Positions 35,458 to 44,331 of a stretch of DNA of 64,000 bases are shown in pieces. The notes beneath the pieces were generated by a model. It was not told where the DNA came from. It did not search any database and saw nothing but the letters and a program-made list of their open reading frames with translations. The stretch comes from Brasilonema angustatum HA4187-MV1 (lineage in GTDB: Bacteria; Cyanobacteriota; Cyanobacteriia; Cyanobacteriales; Nostocaceae). The position numbers were made by a program, and so were the translations under genes. The DNA lies in the NCBI GenBank assembly GCA_019359695.1, contig JAHHGV010000015.1:1-64000 (forward strand). Reading direction: 5' to 3'. The number at the start of each line of letters is the position of its first letter. The first letter of the stretch is position 1.

Positions 35458-35937
35458 CTATTTCTCGGGAGATTTCAGAGCCTCATCTAGAACTTGTCGA
35501 GCTTGTTCTGCTTTTGCTCTTGCTTCTTGATAACGCAGATTAGCTTGAGCATAATTTTTGAGAATTTTAAAACCTTCTTTCAGGCGAGTAATTTCCTCCT
35601 CAGTCACAGCATTATCCGAAAATAAAACGTCAACTGCCTTACGAACTTCCATAGCTTCAGTGCGTGATTCCTGCACTTTCAACTTGAGCGTAGCTAAGTT
35701 GCTCAAAACTTGGACAGCCTGGGTAATGGCGTCTTCATCGCCAGCAGTATCTGTTGATGTTTCTTTGACTTCAATGAGTTGTTTGGGGCCAAATCCATCT
35801 TCCAGTTCCGTAGGTAATTTCCCTTCATCCATCAGTTTCATTAACTGATCCATTGCTTTGTCGCGGGCTTTGGCTGAATCTCTACCAGGAACGTCGAAGA
35901 TAATTTCTGGACTTTGAGCAAGAGTGTACTTAACCAT
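35458..35937 (-). CDS. Conserved cyanobacterial coiled-coil protein
   Basis: This 159-residue soluble protein is largely helical. The N-terminus (VKYTLAQSPEIIFDVPGRDS) looks like a small ordered domain; the C-terminal half (LKVQESRTEAMEVRKAVDVL to LRYQEARAKAEQARQVLDEA) is a charged coiled coil. I recognise it as a cyanobacterial conserved protein without a known role. ATG 35937 is preferred over the first in-frame start at 35958. It converges on the GDSL gene. Confidence 0.75.
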   Translation of the reverse strand: MVKYTLAQSPEIIFDVPGRDSAKARDKAMDQLMKLMDEGKLPTELEDGFGPKQLIEVKETSTDTAGDEDAITQAVQVLSNLATLKLKVQESRTEAMEVRKAVDVLFSDNAVTEEEITRLKEGFKILKNYAQANLRYQEARAKAEQARQVLDEALKSPEK

Positions 35938-36194
35938 AATTAGGCAGAAAATTTGCAACTAAACCAAGCCAGGGTAATAATCTTAACGCGAAATCAAGCT
36001 TTAAGACCATTAAATGATCCACTGTGCAATAATAGTTCTTTATTGAACAGGATCGGTATCATTTTATTCAAAAAAATAAAATTAGCAGGGGGATGTAAAG
36101 GTTTTTCTTTATCGCCAATAGTACGATCTTTCCAAGTTCTGAAAAATGAAACTTTATACTGGAAGAAGAGTTTTTTCGCTATGAGGGAAGAGCA

Positions 36195-37481
36195 ATGGCT
36201 CCAAATCCCACCATCATGCAAGCTGTGGAACAATTGGGTTACCGCGTCACTGTTGGAGATGTGGCAACTCAGGCAGGATTAAATGTCGCTGAATCAAGTC
36301 AAGGGTTATTAGCTCTTGCGTCTGATGCAGGCGGACATATGCAAGTGAGTGATACGGGTGACATTATTTATTTATTTCCAAAAGACTTCCGGTCAATATT
36401 ACGGAATAAGTATTTGCAATTACAATTACAGGAGTGGTGGAAAAAAGTTTGGGGTATTGTATTTTACCTAATTCGGATATCCTTTGGAATTCTCTTAATT
36501 GTTTCCATCGCTTTAATAACTATTAGCATCATTTTAATCCTCTCATCGTTGAACTCAGACCGTGATAACAACGATAGAGGTGGCGATTTTAGTGGTGGCT
36601 TCTTCTATTTCCCAGATTTGTTCTGGTATCTCAGTCCAGATTACAACGCCCGTCAGAGGGAAAGACGCCGCGAGAAAAGCGATCTCAATTTCTTTGAAGC
36701 CGTATTTTCGTTTTTGTTTGGCGATGGTAACCCCAATATCAAATTAGAAGAACGCCGTTGGCAAGAAATTGCTGCGGTGATTCGTCATAACCGGGGTGCG
36801 ATCGCCGCAGAACAAATTGCACCGTATCTTGATGATATAGGAGAAGGTTCTGCAAGAGAGTACGAAGACTATATGCTACCTGTTCTGACTCGCTTCAATG
36901 GACAACCCAAAGTCAGCCCTGAAGGAGAGATTGTTTATGACTTTCCAGAGTTGCAGGTGAGTGCAGCCAAAAAATACCGTCAGTCTGTGTCAGCTTATTT
37001 GGAAGAATTTTCTTGGCGCTTTAGTGCGGCGAGTTCAGGACAAATTATGCTGAGTGCAGGGTTGGGTGTTGCAAATTTTGTTGGCGCATTAGTGCTAGGA
37101 AGTTTGTTGAGGAATGGCGCAATAGCTGCCCAAATAGGTGGACTCGTTGCTTTTGCACATGGAATTTATTGGTTATTATTGGCTTACGGAACAGGTTTTT
37201 TAGTTGTTCCGTTAATACGGTATTTTTGGATTCAATGGCGCAATAGCAAAATTGCTGAACGTAACGGCGATCGCCTGTCCCGCGCCAGACAAGTAGCAGA
37301 TCCAGACTCTGCGTTGCAGCAGAAAATAGCTTATGCTCAGCAGTTTGCAGCAGAAAAAGTTCTTGGTGATCAAGATTTGGTCTACTCTACTGAAACTGAT
37401 TTATTAGAACAGGAAGTTGAACGTTCTCAAAAAACTGACGCTGAGTGGCAAAAGCGCTTGCAGCGAGAGAGTGGGGAGTAG
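36195..37481 (+). CDS. Conserved cyanobacterial multi-pass membrane protein
   Basis: This 428-residue protein is of a family shared by cyanobacteria and plant chloroplasts, by my recollection, with no defined function. It opens with a winged-helix-like segment (NPTIMQAVEQLGYRVTVGDV to SGDI), has membrane helices at about 88-115, 285-310 and 320-345, and a second winged-helix-like region between (IAAVIRHNRGAIAAEQIAPYL). The C-terminal tail is charged and helical. ATG 36195 follows GAGGGAAGAG. The last codons (Arg-Glu-Ser-Gly-Glu) run into a GGGAGTGT repeat, so the natural C-terminus may have been altered by that insertion. Confidence 0.8.
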   Translation: MAPNPTIMQAVEQLGYRVTVGDVATQAGLNVAESSQGLLALASDAGGHMQVSDTGDIIYLFPKDFRSILRNKYLQLQLQEWWKKVWGIVFYLIRISFGILLIVSIALITISIILILSSLNSDRDNNDRGGDFSGGFFYFPDLFWYLSPDYNARQRERRREKSDLNFFEAVFSFLFGDGNPNIKLEERRWQEIAAVIRHNRGAIAAEQIAPYLDDIGEGSAREYEDYMLPVLTRFNGQPKVSPEGEIVYDFPELQVSAAKKYRQSVSAYLEEFSWRFSAASSGQIMLSAGLGVANFVGALVLGSLLRNGAIAAQIGGLVAFAHGIYWLLLAYGTGFLVVPLIRYFWIQWRNSKIAERNGDRLSRARQVADPDSALQQKIAYAQQFAAEKVLGDQDLVYSTETDLLEQEVERSQKTDAEWQKRLQRESGE

Positions 37482-37663
37482 GGGAGAGTGTGGGAGTGTG
37501 GGAGTGTGGGAAAATATCTTTCCCAGGACTTACGCAAACAAACCCGGTTTATACCAAAAATTGTCTGTTTGTCAACCAAATACGAACGAAGAAACCGGGT
37601 TTCTAGCAGATAGTGCGTAAGTCCTATTTTCTTCTTTCCTTCCCTCCTTCCCTTCCTCCTCCT
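37482..37663. repeat. Purine/pyrimidine hairpin repeat interrupted by a second element
   Basis: The left arm (GGGAGTGT units and GGAAAATATC, 37482-37524) and the right arm (CTTCC/CCTCC units, 37626-37663) correspond to the continuous repeat at 13339-13440. The element at 37525-37625 sits between them. Confidence 0.7.
37525..37625. mobile_element. 101-bp miniature inverted-repeat element
   Basis: Perfect 12-bp ends AGGACTTACGCA and TGCGTAAGTCCT enclose an inner inverted pair (AACCCGGTTT and AAACCGGGTTT). It is non-coding. Single ends of the same type lie at 31764-31783 and 39518-39537. Confidence 0.8.
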
Positions 37664-37666
37664 GAT

Positions 37667-38812
37667 CTACTTAACCCGAATAGGTGCTAAAGCAACACCT
37701 TTGTAATAGTAATTCAAAATTTGCAGGTGGTTGTATCCACGCGATGCTAGATTATAAGCCCCCCACTGACTCATGCCTAAAGCATGACCATAGCCAAGCC
37801 CTGTGAATGTAAAGCTTCCATTCGCATTGCTGACGGTAAAGCGGGTGCTTTTTAGCTTAAGAACTGTACGCACATCCTCACCTGTTAGCACTTTCTCACC
37901 CTTGTCACCAACTATTTTCAAAGCTTTCACGCTTCCGAAAGGCGATGTACTTCCAGGAATAATTTGCTTGACATTTCCAACTTCTGGAACTAAAACGCTA
38001 ATTTCTGCCGGGGAAAAAGTTCTGCTCCAGTTACATTCCTTGATATTTTGGTCAAAGTCTGGAACAGCACGCAGGTATGGTTGAGTGCTTCCCCAAACAT
38101 CTTCCGAGTTTTCAGTGTGTCCGCCAGAACATGCGTGGAAGACAGAGAGAATAACTCTATTTTTGTAAGTTAGTACTTCGCCAGCTGTAGCATCAACTGC
38201 AGCGTAAGTAGTAGGAGATTCACTGCTAACGCCTTGGTAAATTTGCCAACGATCTGGTGAAGCACCCAAATCATAAAGGGGATTATTGCGCTGTCTCTGA
38301 CGCTCATAAAGAGCATATGTACGAGCGGCGATCGCCTGAGCTTTCAAAGCTTCACTGGGCCACCGGGGGTCCATTTCGCCACCGATAACGCTGTAGAGAT
38401 ATTCGTCCAAAGCAACCCAGTTAACAACAGATAAACCTTTTTGTGAAGGAACAACAAGAGTTCTGCCGCGATACCAGCGATCGCCAATATAAACGAATCC
38501 CTTACCTGTTGGCTCAACCCAAAACAGATTAGAACGCCACTTATCCAAAGCAATTCCACCAGGAACCGCTTGAACAGAGTAAGGACTCATTGCTGGTAAC
38601 TCTCCTAGAGTACGACCACTACTATCCTTGATAACTGCAGTGGTAGAACTACCGACTTTCACCTGATTGACGTCCCTTTGAATTGCCACACGCAGGATGA
38701 CAGACGATGCTTGAGATGGGGCAACCATAGCTATCCATATGAGGATACCAAGCCACCAATGGCGTCCTTTGACGTTGGAAAAGAAAGAGGCTAGGAACAC
38801 TTGGGATTTCAT
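37667..38812 (-). CDS. SpoIID/LytB domain protein
   Basis: This 381-residue exported protein has a signal segment at about 18-36 (WWLGILIWIAMVAPSQA). The SpoIID domain covers residues about 120-375: LDEYLYSVIGGEMDPRWPSE includes the Glu that is catalytic in SpoIID lytic transglycosylases, then AQAIAARTYAL, FHACSGGHTENSEDVW and GYGHALGMSQWGA. It acts on peptidoglycan, either cleaving glycan strands or enhancing amidases. In filamentous cyanobacteria such proteins are candidates for septum and cell-junction remodelling. Cys pairs (HACSGGH, KECNW) match the zinc site of the family. It is a single gene. Confidence 0.9.
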   Translation of the reverse strand: MKSQVFLASFFSNVKGRHWWLGILIWIAMVAPSQASSVILRVAIQRDVNQVKVGSSTTAVIKDSSGRTLGELPAMSPYSVQAVPGGIALDKWRSNLFWVEPTGKGFVYIGDRWYRGRTLVVPSQKGLSVVNWVALDEYLYSVIGGEMDPRWPSEALKAQAIAARTYALYERQRQRNNPLYDLGASPDRWQIYQGVSSESPTTYAAVDATAGEVLTYKNRVILSVFHACSGGHTENSEDVWGSTQPYLRAVPDFDQNIKECNWSRTFSPAEISVLVPEVGNVKQIIPGSTSPFGSVKALKIVGDKGEKVLTGEDVRTVLKLKSTRFTVSNANGSFTFTGLGYGHALGMSQWGAYNLASRGYNHLQILNYYYKGVALAPIRVK

Positions 38813-39546
38813 GCTGAGAATTATAGTTACACCTATATTTGGTTTGACGCTTGCTTTTACAGTAGTTTCCTTTCAAGTAGGATTTTAACTCTACCAAATG
38901 ATAGATGAACTATCACAAGCTCTCAACACTATTTGTATAGTATTTGGTTTTTTGAGCGTTCAAACTTTTAGAACTTATGCATTGACAAAAGAGGAAATCT
39001 ATGTATCGTGTAAGAAGAAGGAAATTTTCAAGGGATTGCGCGGAGCGCACAGGCCAAGGGCGTATCGGGAATTTACAAGGACTTACTTAAAGACTTAACC
39101 GTGATTGACATTGCAAGAACAAAAAGCTTCCGTTGCTAGCAGGGATACTTTCAATCCTTGCTAACAGCGAAAGCTGGTAGATACACACAACTATTTCTAA
39201 CAAATCAATCCGAATTTTACCCCGACACGTAACCTTGAGTACCATTACTATTTTCCATATTTGGTGTGACTTTATTACTAGTGGACTCGACCAAGTACCA
39301 AATAATCACGATTCCAAAGCCCAAGCCTTGACTTCAGGTATGGGTACTGTTGCGATTGCCCAAAGGGCAGACGCAATCATGCGTCTCGCCACGGTGTTGT
39401 TGTGTTTCGCGTCTGTTGCTGATAGTCATTGTGACCTCCTCCGAAGCGATAGCTAGCCCCTAAGGGGGCGCTGCGCAAACGCAGCTGCGCAAAGCGCAGA
39501 TCGCAACCGACTGTTTTTAGTAGCGCGTGCGTAAGTCCTACTAAAA
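38813..39546. other. Intergenic region rich in repeats
   Basis: From left to right: AT-rich sequence upstream of the SpoIID gene; a GC-rich repeat at about 39030-39075; a hairpin with 21-base arms (39126-39146 and 39154-39174, GCTTCCGTTGCTAGCAGGGA with an imperfect complement); AT-rich sequence; a GC-rich palindrome at about 39440-39500; and a TGCGTAAGTCCT end at 39526-39537. AGGACTTAC at 39078-39086 faces this end, so the 460 bases between may be a decayed element. Open frames at 38898-39098 and 39235-39456 show no family features. Confidence 0.5.
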
Positions 39547-40371
39547 TTAGTTGGAAATCAGCGGTTTGTTAGCAAAATCACCTAAGCCGATACTAGAAAG
39601 CAAATCCTGCCACTCTTGCTCAAGAGTCACATCTTGGGGATTTTTTTGACGCAATTGTGCCACAGTTGTTAATGCTTCATACCATATTCCATTGCTCGCA
39701 TAGATAGCAACTTGCTGTCTTGGCTGTGCCTGCTTGATTTGTTGGATGATCCCCGCCTTTAAGTTAACTCGTTGTATGACTCCTTCAACATAAATTGGGC
39801 TTTGTTGCTTTTGGCGATGTTCCCTAAGGGAGCCGCCCAAAGGGCTATCGCAGTACACATTTAAGAACCAGCGGTACTGTTTTCCTGTAGTGAGTGGAGA
39901 AACACTAGCAGGTAAAGAAACGCTCATGACTCCAGGTTCACTTGGTAAGGTAATATCCTGTCGGTAGACTAGATTTGATTCTGCATCAACCAACACAAAA
40001 TTAGCGGGGTAGGCAGAACCTTTGACATAAGGTGTGTAGAACCAGAAAGTTGGGCGTTCTGCTGTGGTTTGTCCCCAAACATTCATCACCGAAGTTGGTT
40101 GTTCAATCAAAGGAACTAAAGCCGTGAGTCCAGGTTTAGCAACTGGACATTGACCGCGACTAGCTCCCCCATACCGACGACCACCAGGAGGTTGTCCTGG
40201 CGGAAGTGGAGGTAAGACAAGGCGCAGAGGCTGCTTGCGAGAATAAGTCGTTGTTAAGGGTTTTGATTGTGATGCAGACTGAGCGATCACCGATATTGTG
40301 CTAGGGAGCAAACTTAAGTACCCCAGCACAACTGCCAACAACAGTTTCATCGGTTGTAAAATCATTTTCAT
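39547..40371 (-). CDS. DUF928 exported protein
   Basis: This 274-residue cyanobacterial protein has a signal peptide (LLLAVVLGYLSLLPSTISVIA) and the DUF928 pattern: PPGGRRYGGASRGQCPVAKP near residue 62, FWFYTPY, FVLVDAESNLVYRQ and YRWFLNVYCD. The family is exported and usually found next to CHASE2/CHAT and DUF1822 genes, as here. A small repeat at about 39815-39850 lies in frame and gives the SPLGGSLREHRQ stretch after the YCD motif. It is the last gene of a three-gene minus-strand operon, 48 bases after the CHAT-CHASE2 gene. Confidence 0.88.
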   Translation of the reverse strand: MKMILQPMKLLLAVVLGYLSLLPSTISVIAQSASQSKPLTTTYSRKQPLRLVLPPLPPGQPPGGRRYGGASRGQCPVAKPGLTALVPLIEQPTSVMNVWGQTTAERPTFWFYTPYVKGSAYPANFVLVDAESNLVYRQDITLPSEPGVMSVSLPASVSPLTTGKQYRWFLNVYCDSPLGGSLREHRQKQQSPIYVEGVIQRVNLKAGIIQQIKQAQPRQQVAIYASNGIWYEALTTVAQLRQKNPQDVTLEQEWQDLLSSIGLGDFANKPLISN

Positions 40372-40419
40372 AAATCACTGTTAACTATCGAGTGTTAACT
40401 GTTGAGTGTTAACTATGAA

Positions 40420-42762
40420 TCATCTTGAATTTTGAAACAAAACAATACTCATTGTTCCGACAAGTGCCAACGCTGAAGGTACAAATGGCACCCAATATCC
40501 TTGGATGAGTAGACCAAAGCATACGACAAAGACGTAGAGAACTCCAGAATAGACAAAGACAAAAAGTGTCAATCTGGGGAGTAAACGCACCCGCCAAGCC
40601 AGAACTGCTCCTACCACAGAAGCGCCACAAATCCAGATCACCTCACCCCACAATGACCAAACTTGCAACAAAGGACGTTTATCGAGGACAGCGCTGAGGA
40701 GTTGGCTGACCATTTGTGCTTGTACAAGCAATCCTGACATTCGCTGATCAAACTGATTTTCATATGGTGTGCCCCAATAGTCACGAGACTCTCCTATAGA
40801 TACAACACCAATTAGGACAATTCGGTTTTTGATCGCATCTGGATTAACCTGATTTGATAAAACTTGTGTCAGCGTCACTTGTTCTGCAATGTTCTGTGAG
40901 GAACGATAGTTCAGCAAAATTTGACCACCATTAGCATCAATGCCTTGATATCCGCCACTGTGAGAGTTCAAACCAGGAAAAACAGTATTGCCAAGCTGCA
41001 AATCCCCTTGTGTGGTGAACTTTGGTTGAATTCTCTTCTCAGCAAGCAAATAACGAAATGCTAGCTGTGTACTGAATGCATAATCAGCAGTACACCCAGA
41101 GACAGCCTCCTGTTCCATAAACAACAGATGTCGCCGTACCACGCCATCAGGATCATGAATAAAGTCGCTAAATCCCAGACGTTCTTTTGGGATTTCCGGT
41201 GGCGGCGCAGTACTCTTAACAGGTATTGCAGCATCACTGTGCTTACAAACCCCAATCAAATTTTCAGTTTGTTTGAGACGAGGAATTAAATTTGGGTCTT
41301 GCGCTTTAAAATCTCGGTAGATATCTAAGCCAATAGCGCGGGGTTCGTACTGCTGAAGTTTATCCAAAAGTTTATTGAGAGAGATATCTGAGAGAGATTT
41401 TCCATTTACATCCTCGCCCCTTTGCCGTTGAGCATCAATATCTGCATCATCAATTGCTACCACCAGCAGGCGTGGATCGCTTTCCTCGTGGAAGATGAGG
41501 GAACGTAGACGCATCATCTGGTCAAAAGCTTGGAGTTCAGTCATTTGCAGTAACCCCAAAAACCTTAGTCCACAAACTAGGGCAGTGATCACCACTGAGG
41601 ACAACAACGCTACTGCAAATCTGGGTGGAATCTGTGGCGGAACAGGCGATCGCTCTAATGGTTCTGGTGGTTCCACCTCAACCTTACCCGTAATCTCGGA
41701 CCAAGTAGGAGGAATTTGTGCTAGATTTTGACAAATGACTGGTAACCAAGTCGCGCAGGGAAACTTGTCCTCAAGACCTTGCAACCGTTCCCGTGCTTCC
41801 CGCACTGCTTGATAAAAGGACTCACCTCTAGCAAACCCTTGTAGAAAAGACTTCAAAAATTCCTGTGCAACTAAGTCTGGAACGGGTTCGCGCATAACAA
41901 TTATCTGCGGAATTTGCAAATCAGCCAGTTCTCGCGCCAGTCCCAGTCCATCGCAGGAGTTGAAGATTGCCAGTTGCAGTCCACGTTGCACAGTTTTTCT
42001 CAGGGCATAGCGTAATTCGCTGATGGTGAGACTATCGGTTTTATTTAAGTAGATTCGCCCAGATCCATCTTTGTCATGACTCGAACTGTGTCCAGCAAAG
42101 AAAAGAATATCCCAGCTGTTACCCCACAGAAAGTCAGTCAATTCTTTGCGTTGAGGTTCCACCAAAAACGTAACATCTGCATCTGTTAGCTCTTGCAGCA
42201 AAGCACGGTCAACTTCTGTGTCAATCCCCTGACTATTGCCAACAATAGCTAAAATACGAACTTTTTTATTAAGTGTTTTCTGAGAAAATATCTTTTCGTA
42301 TGTAGGCGATGCTAAGGCAAATTCAGCTTTTGGATATCGTTCTAGCAAATCCCACAAATGCCAAGGCAAAAGTTGCAACTGAGTATTTTCAGTTTGTAAA
42401 ATCACCCGAACTTCATCCGTAGGCAATAATTTTTCTAGCCATTTTTCGCGGATGGGGCGAAATTCTTCTGTTCGTAGCCACGTGTTGAAGCGCGATCGCA
42501 AAATATGAGCAATATTGTCACAGTCTTGGGTGATGGACACATTTGTCACCTGCATTTTATCAGCAGACAAACGATAACTATTCCCCAATCTGAGATAGCT
42601 AGACTGCCAGTGGCTATAGTACAGTGGCATTTCTCCAGCAGCAGGTAACTTACCCGTGATTTCAGTTGAGGGACGCTCACCTTCTTCACCGATTTGTAGC
42701 GTTACAGCAAACCCCTGCTCAAAGCTACCTTCTGCAAATTTCAGAACCACAAGCTTGCCCAT
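40420..42762 (-). CDS. CHAT-CHASE2 protein
   Basis: The N-terminal half (residues about 20-350) of this 780-residue protein is a CHAT protease of the caspase clan with the dyad His in FFAGHSSSHDKDG and the Cys in AIFNSCDGLG. A helix at about residue 380 leads into a CHASE2 sensor (LLVVAIDDADIDAQRQRGED, IGLDIYRDF, GVVRRHLLFM, ILLNYRSSQN, NRIVLIGV) and two or three C-terminal membrane helices (about 690-775). CHASE2 would lie outside the membrane and control the CHAT domain. It is flanked by DUF1822 (82 bases upstream) and DUF928 in one operon. The substrate is unknown; TPR-CHAT is also in the cluster. Confidence 0.9.
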   Translation of the reverse strand: MGKLVVLKFAEGSFEQGFAVTLQIGEEGERPSTEITGKLPAAGEMPLYYSHWQSSYLRLGNSYRLSADKMQVTNVSITQDCDNIAHILRSRFNTWLRTEEFRPIREKWLEKLLPTDEVRVILQTENTQLQLLPWHLWDLLERYPKAEFALASPTYEKIFSQKTLNKKVRILAIVGNSQGIDTEVDRALLQELTDADVTFLVEPQRKELTDFLWGNSWDILFFAGHSSSHDKDGSGRIYLNKTDSLTISELRYALRKTVQRGLQLAIFNSCDGLGLARELADLQIPQIIVMREPVPDLVAQEFLKSFLQGFARGESFYQAVREARERLQGLEDKFPCATWLPVICQNLAQIPPTWSEITGKVEVEPPEPLERSPVPPQIPPRFAVALLSSVVITALVCGLRFLGLLQMTELQAFDQMMRLRSLIFHEESDPRLLVVAIDDADIDAQRQRGEDVNGKSLSDISLNKLLDKLQQYEPRAIGLDIYRDFKAQDPNLIPRLKQTENLIGVCKHSDAAIPVKSTAPPPEIPKERLGFSDFIHDPDGVVRRHLLFMEQEAVSGCTADYAFSTQLAFRYLLAEKRIQPKFTTQGDLQLGNTVFPGLNSHSGGYQGIDANGGQILLNYRSSQNIAEQVTLTQVLSNQVNPDAIKNRIVLIGVVSIGESRDYWGTPYENQFDQRMSGLLVQAQMVSQLLSAVLDKRPLLQVWSLWGEVIWICGASVVGAVLAWRVRLLPRLTLFVFVYSGVLYVFVVCFGLLIQGYWVPFVPSALALVGTMSIVLFQNSR

Positions 42763-42844
42763 AATTAAAGCAAAAGTACACGAAGTTGGGAAGCAGAATA
42801 ATTTTTAACAATTGAAGCCTTAAGTCTTGACTATTGAGCTTTAA

Positions 42845-43813
42845 CTAAATGATAAAGTTCTGTGTGACACTTGCATCATTCAATGATACTTTAACGCTAA
42901 ACTGCTCTGCAGGTTCGCCTCTAAACTGTAATTGCAGGTAATTATCTGCACTTCTGGCTTGAGTTTCCAGAAAAACGGTTCCAGACTGATCTAGCACTGT
43001 CAGTTGTACTCCTGGTATAAGGTAAATTTTATTACCTGTAGGATGCAACTGAAGACGAATGCCTGTTTGTTGGTCAGTTTTCGGTCGAATTTCGACAATT
43101 AATATGACGGGTTGATTGGCAATTTGGATTCCTAAATCAATCAACTTTGCGCGTTTGGTAAATGCTTGTGTTTTATTAGTATCGTTTTGCACAAGCGTCT
43201 CACCATTACGAAAAGCATAACCTGGTCTAATTTCCGGCTGATTCCACAAAGATTCTACTGTTTGCCAACTAGCATCGAAGATTCCAACCAACCACTGGCT
43301 CAAATTCACCAATGTCCTAACCGGTGTTTGTCGCAGCTGTGCGATATATTCGATAAAATCTTCTAAAGGTTGCAGTTGACTTAAAGGTAACTCTTCAGTT
43401 GCGACATTACGAACAAACCCTAGTAACTTTGCTTGCTGAAGCGATTCATCTATTTGGACGACGACATAACCCACTCGTTCTTCCCAAGTTTCTGGGGGAA
43501 TGTAACATGTCTCTTGCCCCAAACGCATGGGACGACACTCTAAACGCCCGATTCCCGGCAACTCTAAGTCTGCCACATCACTACATAAACGGATAATAGA
43601 GTTCCAACTGTCACATTCTGTTAACTGAGTGGGAATATCCATCATTTCCAAGTATTCATTTACCACCCATACACAAAGCGTATTTAGTCGGACTTGTTCG
43701 GCTTTTTCAGGAGTTGGTTGCTGATTGGCGAACTGCTGGGCAGTTCTACACGCTGCTTGAGTCATAGGCAACGTTAAAGCTAAATCGTCTAAATTGTGGT
43801 TGGTGCGCCTCAT
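42845..43813 (-). CDS. DUF1822 protein
   Basis: This 322-residue soluble protein is of the cyanobacterial DUF1822 family: NTLCVWVVNEYLEMMDIPTQ near residue 44, ERVGYVVVQIDESLQQAKLL near residue 112, LPLSQLQPLEDFIEYI and VNLSQWLVGIFDASW. The C-terminal third is beta-rich (RLQLHPTGNKIYLIPGVQL). There is no signal peptide. It is the first gene of the DUF1822, CHAT-CHASE2, DUF928 operon. The family has no known function but recurs beside CHAT genes, suggesting it regulates or is cut by the CHAT protease; that is inference. Confidence 0.9.
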   Translation of the reverse strand: MRRTNHNLDDLALTLPMTQAACRTAQQFANQQPTPEKAEQVRLNTLCVWVVNEYLEMMDIPTQLTECDSWNSIIRLCSDVADLELPGIGRLECRPMRLGQETCYIPPETWEERVGYVVVQIDESLQQAKLLGFVRNVATEELPLSQLQPLEDFIEYIAQLRQTPVRTLVNLSQWLVGIFDASWQTVESLWNQPEIRPGYAFRNGETLVQNDTNKTQAFTKRAKLIDLGIQIANQPVILIVEIRPKTDQQTGIRLQLHPTGNKIYLIPGVQLTVLDQSGTVFLETQARSADNYLQLQFRGEPAEQFSVKVSLNDASVTQNFII

Positions 43814-43979
43814 ATGAAATCCCCAGTGAAGAACGCTGCTACATACATATCGTTCAAAGGTATGTTATTTACGCAAGAGTAAAAAAAGCAATATTTCAAT
43901 ATAAAAGCTAAATTAAGCGTCTTACCAATAGAGTTGGGCAAAAGATTGTAATCATTTTTAACAATTTATGACAAAAAAA

Positions 43980-44040
43980 TCCCCCATATCTGTACCGACA
44001 AACACAGGATTAATACTCAAGTGTTGACAGATGTGGGGGA
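43980..44040. repeat. 61-base hairpin
   Basis: TCCCCCATATCTGT and ACAGATGTGGGGGA pair with a single mismatch around a 33-base loop. It may be a miniature element or a regulatory structure. Confidence 0.6.
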
Positions 44041-44162
44041 GTAATCTACTCGGATTTTGGTTAATCAACTATAGGAAGCAAAGAACCTTATTTAGTATTC
44101 CCATCGGAAATTGAAAAACGATCTGCGATTTCTGATGACACGCCAGTCGCGTGGCTGTCGGG

Positions 44163-44249
44163 AGATCCCCCCAACCCCCCTTAAAAAGCAGGGCGGCTAT
44201 TTTACCCATTTACCCCCTTTTTAAGGGGTCGCCGCAGGCGGGGGGATCT
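44163..44249. repeat. 87-base inverted repeat
   Basis: The ends AGATCCCCCC and GGGGGGATCT are perfect complements, and an inner pair CCCCTTAAAAAG with CTTTTTAAGGGG lies inside them. This is a common cyanobacterial spacer repeat. It sits 83 bases before the TPR gene and may have displaced that gene's original 5-prime end. Confidence 0.7.
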
Positions 44250-44331
44250 TATCACCAAGCCTATTGAGAAGTCGGGGATCTTCTTTCTCGTGCCTGTAGG
44301 GCTTATGATTTAGGAGATATTCCCCAGGTAA

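Larger units (their letters stand above)
43814..44331. other. Intergenic region with two long hairpins
   Basis: This divergent spacer between the DUF1822 operon and the TPR gene holds the hairpins at 43980-44040 and 44163-44249. TAGGAG at 44311-44316 is a possible ribosome binding site for the TPR gene. No gene is seen. Confidence 0.5.

Noticed and set aside
38898-39098. Plus-strand open frame of 66 codons upstream of the SpoIID gene
   Set aside because: It runs into a GC-rich dispersed repeat and shows no domain; a chance frame is more likely.
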